Part shown: piece after piece, positions 1-6,206 of the stretch
Layout: each line of letters begins with the position of its first letter
Numbering within the stretch: position 1 is the first letter of the stretch
Origin: Clostridiales bacterium
GTDB taxonomy: Bacteria > Bacillota > Clostridia > Lachnospirales > Lachnospiraceae
Assembly (NCBI GenBank): GCA_020859965.1
Contig: JAJBVF010000126.1
Coordinates: 1 to 7,544, forward strand
DNA length: 7,544 nt
Direction: 5' to 3'
Made by a program: the position numbers and the translations under genes
Notes under the pieces: model-generated
Told to the model about the DNA's origin: nothing
Seen by the model: the letters and a program-made list of their open reading frames with translations, nothing else
Databases searched by the model: none

Positions 1-168
1 TATCCGGGAGATTTTACTTATACCGGACACTTTATTGTTTTGACAGGGATTGACGGGGATGGAAATGTCACGGTTAATGATCCGAACAGCCCGTCCAACA
101 GCAGTAAAACATGGTCTCTTGACATTCTCGTGCCGCAGATACGAAGTCTTTGGATTTATAAGGCATGA
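1..168 (+). CDS. C39-like cysteine peptidase, C-terminal end (5' partial)
   Basis: An open frame runs in from the window edge and stops with TGA at 166-168, giving the last 55 residues of a protein. The segment GHFIVLTGIDGDGNV followed by VNDPNS is the typical C-terminal half of papain-like C39 peptidases (Peptidase_C39_2 type): the His of GHF would be the catalytic histidine and the Asp of NDP the third catalytic residue. The catalytic Cys would lie upstream, outside the window. Proteins of this group in Gram-positive bacteria are usually secreted or surface enzymes, but no signal peptide can be seen here. The small lipoprotein gene starts 47 bp downstream on the same strand, so the two may share a transcript. 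The family call rests on about 55 residues. A general papain-fold peptidase is the main alternative. Confidence 0.7.
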   Translation, partial: YPGDFTYTGHFIVLTGIDGDGNVTVNDPNSPSNSSKTWSLDILVPQIRSLWIYKA

Positions 169-215
169 GAAAATTTGAACTATTTATAATCACATCAGTT
201 ATGGAGGAAAAGACG

Positions 216-491
216 ATGAAATGTAAAAGAATGGTTAGGCTTTTTATGGCGGTTTTACTTGTTTTGTCATTGACCGGATGTGCAGAAAACAAGAGCACAT
301 CTCAAAACTCTGCATCCAGTCATGTAGTGAAAACCTATGACGGTCACACGAAAGTACGAACTTCTACAGGCAGTTATTGGACTCCGCCTGAAGGTTCCCA
401 AAAACTGCCGGATGGAACAATCGTTGATTCCGAAGGATGTGTGATTGGAAATGATGGTACGGTTCATTACAACCCGAACAGCGTTGGATAA
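216..491 (+). CDS. Small secreted lipoprotein of unknown function
   Basis: This 91-residue protein begins with a basic stretch (MKCKRMVR), then a hydrophobic core (residues 9-19) and a lipobox LTGC with the acylated Cys at residue 22: a textbook type II signal peptide. The mature part of about 70 residues is polar. It starts with a Ser/Thr/Asn-rich linker and ends in short Gly/Asp-rich segments (PDGTIVDSEGCVIGNDGTVHYNP) that resemble beta-turn repeats. It should be anchored to the outer face of the membrane. The start at 216 was chosen because GGAGG at 203-207 lies 8 nt upstream. In-frame ATGs at 165 and 201 would place extra charged residues before the signal peptide and have no RBS. The gene follows the C39-like peptidase and ends before a terminator. 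I do not recognise a specific family. Confidence 0.75.
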   Translation: MKCKRMVRLFMAVLLVLSLTGCAENKSTSQNSASSHVVKTYDGHTKVRTSTGSYWTPPEGSQKLPDGTIVDSEGCVIGNDGTVHYNPNSVG

Positions 492-559
492 GCGTTTTTC
501 AATTTTTTGGGAAAAAGAGCGGGAACAGAAGTGGAATAAAAAGGTATACTGTCTGCATT

Positions 560-585
560 TAAGGGTTTTGAAAGCCCTTATTTTT
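560..585 (+). terminator. Intrinsic terminator after the lipoprotein gene
   Basis: TAAGGG at 560-565 pairs with CCCTTA at 575-580. The stem can extend inward by one G-T and two A-T pairs to nine base pairs with a three-base loop, and TTTTT follows at 581-585. It sits about 70 bp after the lipoprotein stop and would end the plus-strand peptidase-lipoprotein transcript. Confidence 0.7.
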
Positions 586-713
586 AAGGAAAAAATAGAG
601 CAAAAGGGGTATCCGTGGAATTATTACCGTGAATGCTTATTTTTGTGTTTCTAAATGCGGACAAAGGAAACATGGTCGTTATTGCAATCGAACAACAAAT
701 ATATTTGTAAAGA

Positions 714-738
714 GGTCTGGTTCAATTTGATCCAGACC
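714..738 (-). terminator. Possible terminator for the relaxase transcript
   Basis: GGTCTGG (714-720) pairs with CCAGACC (732-738), and the stem continues after one mismatch with three more pairs. It lies 41 bp beyond the stop of the minus-strand relaxase gene. Read on the minus strand the hairpin is followed only by TCTTTAC, so the T-tract is poor. Read on the plus strand it is followed by AAAATTGTT. The hairpin is real as sequence; the terminator role is a guess from position. Confidence 0.4.
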
Positions 739-779
739 AAAATTGTTCCTGAATTGATAATTATGAATGGATTTACTTA

Positions 780-2495
780 TCAAAGCTCATAATTTCTTGA
801 TTTCTTTTTAGGTCTATTCGGCTGATTCCTTCGCCGTTCCATTTCCTGTTCATGGCGCAGCTTTGCAGCGCGCTTCCAGAATAGGTCAGTGTCCTCGCCC
901 AGTCTGCGGTCGATCTGTTCCTCCGCAGAGGACAGGCGGTCATACTGAAACTTCTGGCCGAATACTTCACGTAGCTTTGCGCGGATTTGATTACGGAAAT
1001 CATCCCGGAGTGAAACACGGGCATCCAGCAGGGCATCTTCCTGCTGCGGGGATATTTTTTCTCTGGCTTCGGTGAAACTTTTTTCATCAGCTGCGAGCTG
1101 GCTGGTCAGTTTTGGCTGCTGTGCTCTCATTTTCTCCAGGTAATCCGTCATCTTAGAGAGCTTCTTTTCCGCCTCCTTTATTTCCGCATCGCTCTGGCAT
1201 CCTACTGCATATATCAGTTGATTCTTCCGGGTTTTCAGTTCTTCAATCTCTTCCGTAAGGGTAGAGATCCGTTTATTTAACTGGACATGTTTTGCAGGGT
1301 TGAAAATGCTTGTATTATTTTTTTCGGTTACAAGGCATTTCTTTTCTGCCTGCTTTTCCTTTAGCTTCTTTTTCACAGACTGGTATTCTTTGATAAGCGG
1401 CAGATTCCAGTCAACGCGCCCGGATATATCTTTTATTTCTGCACGGTTATGGAGCAGATGATATTGCAGCTTGATCATGTGCGCCCGGATATCTTCTAAC
1501 CGCTCTGCGATGGCCGGGACGGTATTTGCTACTGCTTCTGTCAGCTTCCGTACCTGTGCTTTCAGCTCCTTGAGGAAAAGATTGTCCGCTTTGATCTGCC
1601 TGTTCAGTTCACAACGATCTGAAACGATCCCCTTGCATTCCAGTGCCTGTGCGGTTACGCCTTCATGGGTGGTAGGCTGTTCATCAAGGCCGCGCTCTGC
1701 ATGGCTGCGATGGTCGATTCGGTCAACGGCATTGACACGGGCCAGGTATTGGTTGGTTACATCTGCCCATGCCTTCCGCCAGGAGAGAAGCTGTTCCTCA
1801 CTGTTCCATCGTTCTGTGATGGGGTTCTGTCTTCCATATTTTGTGCTTTTGGGATGCTTGTCTGCACGGATCAGGCCACGGCGCTCGGCTTCGGATGGCG
1901 GCAGATAGATTCTCTTTTTCCCGTTTTCCAGCTTATAAAGGTACTGTTTCTCCCAGCCCCCGGCCTGAGCTGATTTGAACTCGGAGGCAGTAAAACCCCG
2001 TTCCTCACCGTTGCGGACACAGAGATATTCTTTCTGCGTCTTGTACTGCCACTTCCCGTGCTCATCCAGTGGGCGCACGGTCAGCATGATATGGGCGTGT
2101 GGATTGTGGCCATCCGTATCATGGATACAGACATCAGCACACATCCCGTCAGCAACAAATTGCTCCTGTACAAACTCTGTCAGTAAAGCCTCCCACTGTG
2201 CCTTATCCAGTTCCACCGGCAGCGCCACCACAAACTCGCGGGCCAGTCGGCTGTCCTTTGTTTTTTCGTTTTCCTCTACAGCATTCCAGAGTGTCTCCCT
2301 GTCCTGCCACTCGGATGGAGCGTTGTCCGGCAGGAATATCTGTTGCCAGACAAGACCCTGCTTTCTGGTGTAGTCATGCTGTATCCCGTCATAATCGTTA
2401 TAGATGCGGGAACAGCTCATATAAGCAGCCGCAGCACAGGCGGAACGCCCGGCACCTCGGCTGATGACTTTCGCTTCTAAGTGATAGATTGCCAT
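780..2495 (-). CDS. mobA: MobA/MobL-family (MobQ) conjugative relaxase
   Basis: This relaxase would nick the transfer origin, stay bound to the 5' end of the cut strand and pilot it into the recipient. The N-terminal domain (about residues 1-270) starts MAIYHLEAK and aligns without gaps to RSF1010 MobA through Tyr25, the known catalytic Tyr of that protein. The metal-binding motif is HNPHAH at residues 130-135. A conserved stretch DHRSHAERGL and PTTHEG follows near 261-279. Residues of about 300-570 are rich in Lys, Glu and Leu and predicted as coiled coil, with a basic tail; no primase domain is seen, unlike RSF1010 MobA. The start at 2495 has AAAGGACGG upstream and begins at the conserved MAIYHL; a 23-residue upstream extension to 2564 has no RBS and is not family-like. 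The gene lies downstream of oriT and a terminator-like hairpin. At 571 residues it appears intact. Confidence 0.95.
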   Translation of the reverse strand: MAIYHLEAKVISRGAGRSACAAAAYMSCSRIYNDYDGIQHDYTRKQGLVWQQIFLPDNAPSEWQDRETLWNAVEENEKTKDSRLAREFVVALPVELDKAQWEALLTEFVQEQFVADGMCADVCIHDTDGHNPHAHIMLTVRPLDEHGKWQYKTQKEYLCVRNGEERGFTASEFKSAQAGGWEKQYLYKLENGKKRIYLPPSEAERRGLIRADKHPKSTKYGRQNPITERWNSEEQLLSWRKAWADVTNQYLARVNAVDRIDHRSHAERGLDEQPTTHEGVTAQALECKGIVSDRCELNRQIKADNLFLKELKAQVRKLTEAVANTVPAIAERLEDIRAHMIKLQYHLLHNRAEIKDISGRVDWNLPLIKEYQSVKKKLKEKQAEKKCLVTEKNNTSIFNPAKHVQLNKRISTLTEEIEELKTRKNQLIYAVGCQSDAEIKEAEKKLSKMTDYLEKMRAQQPKLTSQLAADEKSFTEAREKISPQQEDALLDARVSLRDDFRNQIRAKLREVFGQKFQYDRLSSAEEQIDRRLGEDTDLFWKRAAKLRHEQEMERRRNQPNRPKKKSRNYEL

Positions 2496-2499
2496 GCAA

Positions 2500-2826
2500 T
2501 CACCGTCCTTTCTGTTTTGCTTCTTTTGAGAAAAAAATGGGTGTGTCACGGAACAGCGGCACACCCATATCTGCGAAAACTGGCTTATTTAAATAACAGG
2601 CTCCTTGAAGAGACAGGCTTTCGCAGGCAGCCAATATCGGCATGGACTCCATGCCGGTCTGCACCGGATGTGCCGGGTGCAGGAACTGTCCGGGCATGTC
2701 AGACGGTTCGGTTGGCTGCACAGGTGTTCCGCTTGCGGAATCACCTGCCCCCTCTGGAGGAATGTCCGGTGGACATTTCGTGAAGAGCGCACGTTCCTGA
2801 CCGCAGGGAAGGATACCACCGCCCAC
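2500..2826 (-). CDS. Possible leader ORF overlapping oriT, coupled to the relaxase
   Basis: A 108-codon frame starts with GTG at 2826 and ends with TGA at 2500-2502, four bases before the relaxase ATG and next to its RBS. That is the geometry of translational coupling. The predicted product is Pro-rich in its first half and ends PLFRDTPIFFSKEAKQKGR; I do not recognise it. Against it: no RBS is visible before the GTG or before internal ATGs, and the DNA carries at least five inverted repeats that would strongly constrain coding. For it: the frame is open across the whole region and its stop abuts mobA. It contains the terminator-like hairpin at 2531-2568, so translation could influence read-through. 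It may equally be a chance frame through structured oriT DNA. Confidence 0.25.
   Translation of the reverse strand: MGGGILPCGQERALFTKCPPDIPPEGAGDSASGTPVQPTEPSDMPGQFLHPAHPVQTGMESMPILAACESLSLQGACYLNKPVFADMGVPLFRDTPIFFSKEAKQKGR
2531..2568 (-). terminator. Terminator-like hairpin just upstream of the relaxase gene
   Basis: On the minus strand ATGGGTGTG (2568-2560) pairs perfectly with CACACCCAT (2545-2537), with a 14-nt loop, and seven consecutive T follow (2537-2531). This is a good intrinsic terminator for transcription heading toward mobA, ending about 35 bp before its start codon. No promoter is seen between the hairpin and mobA, so mobA would depend on read-through. It could be an attenuator, or an oriT structural element that happens to look like a terminator. 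Confidence 0.6.
2638..2777. repeat. Train of four hairpins beside oriT
   Basis: Four separate inverted repeats follow each other. CGGCATGG at 2638-2645 pairs with 2649-2656 around a 3-nt loop. CTGCACC at 2659-2665 pairs with 2676-2682. CAGGTG plus TTCCGC at 2721-2732 pairs with 2735-2747 around TT with one bulged T. AATGTCC at 2761-2767 pairs with 2771-2777 around GGT. As single-stranded DNA nearly the whole interval would fold. Such structures are known beside oriT and at single-strand replication origins; the role here is inferred from location only. Confidence 0.6.
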
Positions 2827-2856
2827 AAAGTGGGTGGTGAGTAAGTGCGCCCTTAC
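2817..2856 (+). other. oriT: oriT core with IncQ/MobQ-type nick site
   Basis: A 10-bp stem with one G-T pair (2817-2826 with 2830-2839, loop AAA) is followed two bases later by TAAGTGCGCCCT at 2842-2853. That is the nick-region sequence of RSF1010/R1162 and of IncQ-type Gram-positive origins such as pIP501. By analogy the cut lies between G2849 and C2850 on the plus strand, leaving the relaxase on C2850. DNA to the right (DUF3847-like gene, dnaC-like, repA, par) would then enter the recipient first and mobA last. The nick also sits between short arms GTAAG (2841-2845) and CTTAC (2852-2856). The match to the relaxase class encoded next door supports the call. Confidence 0.88.
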
Positions 2857-2877
2857 GGGAATGAAGATGGTGTAAGA

Positions 2878-3099
2878 CTACATTCCCCGGAGACGTATCA
2901 GCAGCTCGCGCTTCAAATAATCCAGCTCCATATCAGCTACGGACGGAGCAACACTTTCAAGGATTGCGCCTTCCTGAATCAAGCGTCGTGTTCTGGCTTT
3001 CCGTTCTTTTACCCGGCTCCGCGCTTCTGCTTCCTCCTGCCGGTGTCTGGCCTGCAGCAGAGCCTTCTCATCTGCTGTCATTTCTTTCTTTTCTGCCAT
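2878..3099 (-). CDS. DUF3847-like small basic protein
   Basis: This 73-residue protein is highly charged and mostly helical. Its N-terminal half is a run of Ala, Glu, Lys and Arg, and its C-terminal part has RKARTRRLIQEGAILES, the signature of the DUF3847 family of small proteins found beside relaxase genes in Firmicutes mobile elements. The function of the family is unknown; a role as a DNA-binding relaxosome accessory is inferred from the basic character and position. The start is supported by AAAGGAG shortly upstream of the ATG. The stop lies about 25 bp from the nick sequence, so oriT separates this gene from mobA on the same strand. It could be the first gene of the mobilization transcript. 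Confidence 0.75.
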   Translation of the reverse strand: MAEKKEMTADEKALLQARHRQEEAEARSRVKERKARTRRLIQEGAILESVAPSVADMELDYLKRELLIRLRGM

Positions 3100-3320
3100 A
3101 TCTGGCTCCTTTCCCTGAATTGGCCGTTTCCGGCCTCAGATTTTATATTCCTGCCCGTATCCGGGCTGTTTGGTATCACATATGGTTGGATTGGTGCCGT
3201 TTTTGACAAAATCAGTAACGTGAAAAGCTCAAAACATATCTGGACTTAAAAAATGGTACTAATATTGCTTGGTGGTTATTTCTATCCAGCACCAAATCCA
3301 TGCTTCATTGATACGATTGT
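3100..3320. other. Intergenic region between dnaC-like and DUF3847-like genes
   Basis: No gene was found in these 221 bases. Two small hairpins are present: GGCCG at 3122-3126 with 3131-3135, and GCCCG at 3153-3157 with 3162-3166. On the minus strand a TATAAA lies about 45 bp before the DUF3847-like start, but no acceptable -35 box sits at the right distance, so no promoter is claimed. Confidence 0.5.
3248..3294 (-). terminator. Weak terminator after the replication operon
   Basis: On the minus strand TGGTGCT (3294-3288) can pair with AGTACCA (3260-3254) using one G-T pair, followed by six T (3253-3248). The loop is long (27 nt); an alternative 6-bp stem uses 3269-3274 with 3290-3295. It lies 26 bp past the dnaC-like stop and would separate the operon from the mobilization genes if active. 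Confidence 0.4.
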
Positions 3321-4154
3321 TTATGAGAACAGCTGCTTTGCCTGCGCCATACTTTCTGATGCCAGAAGCTCTCGAATATTCTGATTGTTAATCCGGACAG
3401 GAACACACCGTTCCAGAATCCTGTCATAAATCCGTTTTTGCGCAACATCGCTGGCGCTTTTCATCTCCGATAGCGTCAGATTCGTGGTTACAATGAGCGG
3501 CTTCCGGCTCCGGTAGCGGCTGTCGATGACGTTGAAAACCTGCTCTCTGGAATACTCAGAATTGCGCTCAGCACCGAGATCGTCGATGATCAGCAGGCTG
3601 TAGCGGTTCAGGCTGTCGATGAACTGGTTGCGGTCATCGGAGTACATCCCGGTCAGGGTATTGAGTATCCGCGCAAAGTTTGTCATCAGTACCGGGATGC
3701 CCTGATCCAGAAGTGCATTGGCTATACATCCGGCAAAAAATGACTTCCCGGTTCCCGTATCGCCCCACAGGAGAAGTCCTGTGGAAGTGGCGTTCATTTC
3801 TTTCCATTTTTCAACATAGCTATGGGCATAACGGATTTCCGGGTTGTAGCCTTTATCGTTGGCAAACGTGCACGCATAGAGTTCCTTATCATGCAGGCCG
3901 CTGGCTTTCATGCGGGACACATGATCCAGAAACTCACGGTGTGCGCGCTCCGCTTCTTCTTTTTCATAAGCCTCCTTCTGGCACCGGCACATGATAAACG
4001 GGGTAAAATCCCTGCCCCCGATATGCTTGCGGCATTGTCTGGGAGTATGGCATTTGGAGCAGTAAATCAGCCCGTCCGCTTCACACACATATTCATCCGT
4101 CTTAAGCTCCCTGTTTGCCGACATGGATTCCATCCTGTCTGTAATCATATTCAT
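3321..4154 (-). CDS. DnaC-like AAA+ helicase loader with N-terminal zinc-binding region
   Basis: This is an ATPase of the DnaC/DnaI/IstB group, 277 residues long. Walker A is GDTGTGKS (131-138), Walker B LLIIDDLG (187-194), and TTN at 223-225 fits sensor 1. YDRILERC near 243-250 fits the region carrying the arginine finger. The N-terminal part holds a Cys/His cluster (Cys24, 32, 35, 41, His44, Cys56, Cys58) that probably binds zinc, as in the N-terminal domains of Gram-positive loaders. The likely job is to load the host or element replicative helicase at the plasmid origin opened by RepA. Its ATG overlaps the repA stop by 4 nt and GAGGAAGG precedes it, so it is translationally coupled to repA. 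IstB transposition helpers are related, but no istA-like transposase is present. The length is normal. Confidence 0.9.
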   Translation of the reverse strand: MNMITDRMESMSANRELKTDEYVCEADGLIYCSKCHTPRQCRKHIGGRDFTPFIMCRCQKEAYEKEEAERAHREFLDHVSRMKASGLHDKELYACTFANDKGYNPEIRYAHSYVEKWKEMNATSTGLLLWGDTGTGKSFFAGCIANALLDQGIPVLMTNFARILNTLTGMYSDDRNQFIDSLNRYSLLIIDDLGAERNSEYSREQVFNVIDSRYRSRKPLIVTTNLTLSEMKSASDVAQKRIYDRILERCVPVRINNQNIRELLASESMAQAKQLFS

Positions 4155-4867
4155 AAACTTTCACCTTCCTCATAGTTGTAGTTTCTTGTCGTGGAAGCAG
4201 GCTTGTCCCGCATCGCCCAGCTTCGGATGGTGGCAGCGTGGTTCTGATACGTTTTTCCACTGGAAGCCATATAGCTGGACAGCTTTTCAATATATTGTTG
4301 CCAGTCAGGGACATCCCGTTTCAGATCACACAGCTCGTTCTCTGTCAGGAAAACATTCTGATATTTTCCATAAACAGCGGGGACAGCCTTACTCCTTTTA
4401 TTTTCTGAATGGTTCTTGTTAATCTCTTTCTTATTACCGGACAGTTTTCTGTCTGTCACAGGGACAATTTTCTGTCTGTCCATAGGACAGTTTTCTGTCT
4501 CTCTGCCAGACAGTTTTCTGTCCGTCTGAGTTGCCGGACCGGACGGTATTTTCACATAAATGCAGTTGGGAAACCCGGCACCCTGCCGCTTGCGGACAAT
4601 CAATCCGCAGCTTTCAAGAGCGGTCAGGCTGTTCTTGATGGTCATTTCACCCTTGTGAAGAGCTGCCGCCAGATCAGTGATTGTAAAGTAGATGAACACA
4701 TGACCCTGCGCATCTGCCCAGCCGTCATTTTTCATAGAAAGCCTTGCCCGGTCCAGAAGCAGCATATAGAGCAGCTTCGTGGTTTCGGACAGATCGCTGT
4801 CTAACAGAAATCGCGGGAATATCATATAGGGCGGCAGATTCGTGCCGGTTGTCAGATATTCGGTCAT
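4151..4867 (-). CDS. repA: RepA_N-family plasmid replication initiator
   Basis: The 238-residue protein has the RepA_N winged-helix domain at residues 10-107, recognisable by LPPYMIFPRFLL, LSETTKLLYMLLLDRARLS, GHVFIYFTITDLAAAL and ALESCGLIVRKRQG. A polar linker of about residues 110-160 follows, then a C-terminal helical domain (165-220) with VFLTENELCDLK and YQNHAATIRSW, a type seen in initiators of Firmicutes elements. It should bind the origin and start theta replication. In this family the origin lies inside the rep gene; the linker here is encoded by four 23-bp direct repeats. The start is supported by AGGAGG six bases before ATG. It follows parR by 26 nt and overlaps the helicase-loader gene by 4 nt. 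Confidence 0.9.
   Translation of the reverse strand: MTEYLTTGTNLPPYMIFPRFLLDSDLSETTKLLYMLLLDRARLSMKNDGWADAQGHVFIYFTITDLAAALHKGEMTIKNSLTALESCGLIVRKRQGAGFPNCIYVKIPSGPATQTDRKLSGRETENCPMDRQKIVPVTDRKLSGNKKEINKNHSENKRSKAVPAVYGKYQNVFLTENELCDLKRDVPDWQQYIEKLSSYMASSGKTYQNHAATIRSWAMRDKPASTTRNYNYEEGESL
4439..4530. repeat. oriV: Four 23-bp iterons inside repA, likely replication origin
   Basis: Units start at 4439, 4462, 4485 and 4508, exactly 23 bp apart. Each carries (G/A)GACAGTTTTCTGTC or a one-base variant (GACAA in unit 2), so each is also a dyad of GACAG and CTGTC around TTTT. Because 23 is not a multiple of three, successive units are read in different frames (TDRKLSG, RETENCP, DRQKIVP, then TDRKLSG again 23 residues on). 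The conservation is therefore at DNA level, not protein level. RepA_N plasmids are known to keep the origin in the middle of rep, so these are the likely RepA binding sites. Confidence 0.85.
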
Positions 4868-4893
4868 GGTTCACCTCCTGTGATTGCAATGTT

Positions 4894-5286
4894 TTACTCT
4901 CCAAGAAAATTCCAGTCGATATCCGGCTCTGGCTCATCATCCTCTTCCCTGGGTGGAATGGATTCATGATTCTGAGGCTGTGTCACCTGCCCGGCTCCGG
5001 TCATACAGCCGGCAAGGAATACCGGGAGGGACTTCTCCATCGCCACCTGCACAGCCGCTACGATCTGCGAGACAAAGCGTTCTTCCCGTTCCCTTGTTTC
5101 CAGATAAGGATCATCCTGTTTGCGGTAGTAACGGACAAAAAAGTCCACAACTGCAACCGCGATTACCTGGCTGTAGGATTTAAAGACCTGCCTGTCCATT
5201 GTTTGCAGGTATTCCCATGCCTTGCGCTGCATCTCTTTATCCAGATTGAAACGGAGATTGGTACTCCAGATATGGTTCCGGTTCAT
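4894..5286 (-). CDS. parR: ParR-like ribbon-helix-helix partition adaptor
   Basis: The protein has 130 residues. Residues 5-52 (HIWSTNLRFNLD, then two helices including RKAWEYLQ and SYSQVIAVAVVDFF) fit a ribbon-helix-helix DNA-binding domain like those of ParR proteins partnered with actin-like ParM. A helical middle (60-95) and a Pro/Glu/Asp-rich linker lead to the C-terminal end DIDWNFLGE. In ParR proteins a short C-terminal hydrophobic peptide contacts the ParM filament, and this tail fits that role. It would bind the centromere, link plasmid to filament and repress the operon. The start overlaps the parM stop by 4 nt and AAGGAG lies before it. The family call rests on the fold pattern plus position after parM, as sequence conservation of ParR is low. 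Confidence 0.8.
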   Translation of the reverse strand: MNRNHIWSTNLRFNLDKEMQRKAWEYLQTMDRQVFKSYSQVIAVAVVDFFVRYYRKQDDPYLETREREERFVSQIVAAVQVAMEKSLPVFLAGCMTGAGQVTQPQNHESIPPREEDDEPEPDIDWNFLGE

Positions 5287-6206
5287 GGCTGCTCCTTCCT
5301 GCGCAGGCTGGCATAGGCAAGGTATTCATAGCCTTTGGCTGTCGCGCAAATATCATCAACAATCGTTATCCGTGCTTTGTCATAGCTGCCAAAGTTGCGG
5401 ACAAGGCAGCCGCCTCCGCCCACGATATAGAGCCGCATCAGGTCAGGATTGTATTCATACCGGCGAAGCGTGGCAAAAATATCCGACACATATGCCCTGG
5501 CAACCGCCGTAATGCAGTCCAGATACGGTTTCCCAATATCGGCGGTTCCAAAACGTAGCACCTGTTCCACGGTTGCGTCCTCGATCTTCACGCCGAAGCT
5601 GTCAAGGATAGCGTTCCTTGCAGCAATCATGCACTGGTTGACCCCGAACTTCTCTGTCCAGCAGCGGCTCTCAACGGCTTTCTTATTGTTGATATACAGA
5701 ATATTCATCGTACCGTTCCCGATGTCTGCCAGAAGGTTCGTCCCCTTAAAGTCACCGAGACGGCTGACAATGGCCGGATAACCCTGCGGATACAGGCTGC
5801 ATCCGACAAAATGGATGTGGTATTCCTTCCCGTTGAAGCGATACTCCACGTCCGGATTTCGGAGCAGATAATTCCGGAATTCTTCCCGCTGTTTCCGAAT
5901 CCATGTCAGCGGCAGCCCGGCAGCGAGATGGACATTGGCGGTTCGGATGCCGCAGATATTCAGCTCCCTTGCAACTGCCATCAGGGTCAGAAGATAATAG
6001 TCTTCATCCATCGCTTTATCTGCGATAAATTCCTTGTGCCCTTCTCCAACACGGTAGTACATGCCGTTATACTCAAGGATGCTGCCGGAAAAGATCGGCT
6101 CTGTTTCATAAGCAGTGATTCCTGTTGGCGTGACGGTATTGGCGGTCTTGATGTTGCCGTAACCGTGATCAATGGCAATGATTTTTGTGTTGTTCAGTTC
6201 TTTCAT
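5283..6206 (-). CDS. parM: ParM/StbA-like actin-fold segregation ATPase
   Basis: The 307-residue protein carries the actin-fold nucleotide-binding signatures: phosphate-1 loop IAIDHGYGNIK (10-20), phosphate-2 loop ADIGNGTMNI (160-169) and the adenosine motif LYIVGGGG (259-266). The final helix, ATAKGYEYLA (288-297), is typical of plasmid actin-like proteins. It should form dynamic ATP-driven filaments that push plasmid copies apart through ParR bound to the centromere. RBS AAGGAGG lies 10 nt before the ATG, and the start overlaps the stop of the upstream small gene by 4 nt. The parR-like gene follows with the same overlap, the standard parM-parR order. MreB/FtsA-like cell-shape proteins are excluded by the short length and the plasmid context. 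Confidence 0.92.
   Translation of the reverse strand: MKELNNTKIIAIDHGYGNIKTANTVTPTGITAYETEPIFSGSILEYNGMYYRVGEGHKEFIADKAMDEDYYLLTLMAVARELNICGIRTANVHLAAGLPLTWIRKQREEFRNYLLRNPDVEYRFNGKEYHIHFVGCSLYPQGYPAIVSRLGDFKGTNLLADIGNGTMNILYINNKKAVESRCWTEKFGVNQCMIAARNAILDSFGVKIEDATVEQVLRFGTADIGKPYLDCITAVARAYVSDIFATLRRYEYNPDLMRLYIVGGGGCLVRNFGSYDKARITIVDDICATAKGYEYLAYASLRRKEQP

Noticed and set aside
165..215. Longer start for the lipoprotein gene
   Set aside because: It would put charged residues ahead of the signal peptide and ignores the GGAGG placed correctly for the ATG at 216.
445..654. Plus-strand frame overlapping the lipoprotein end and its terminator
   Set aside because: It runs through the terminator hairpin, has no RBS and overlaps a better-supported gene.
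695..708. 14-bp palindrome ACAAATATATTTGT
   Set aside because: It is AT-only apart from its ends, has no T-tract or promoter context, and can arise by chance in AT-rich DNA.
773..1087. Minus-strand frame of 104 codons inside the 3' part of mobA
   Set aside because: It is an out-of-frame shadow of the coiled-coil region with no protein-like features.
1471..2464. Several long plus-strand frames across the relaxase gene
   Set aside because: They lie antisense to a well-supported relaxase, have no RBS and give Ser/Arg/Cys-rich translations typical of shadow frames.
2496..2564. Upstream extension of the relaxase reading frame by 23 residues
   Set aside because: The family-typical start MAIYHL is at 2495 with an RBS; the extension has no RBS and lies over the terminator-like hairpin.
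4277..4288. A fifth iteron-like copy, GGACAGCTTTTC
   Set aside because: It is about 150 bp away, off the 23-bp phase, lacks the second dyad arm, and encodes conserved protein sequence.
4439..4530. CRISPR array
   Set aside because: The 23-bp units are contiguous with no unique spacers and lie inside repA; they are iterons, not CRISPR repeats.
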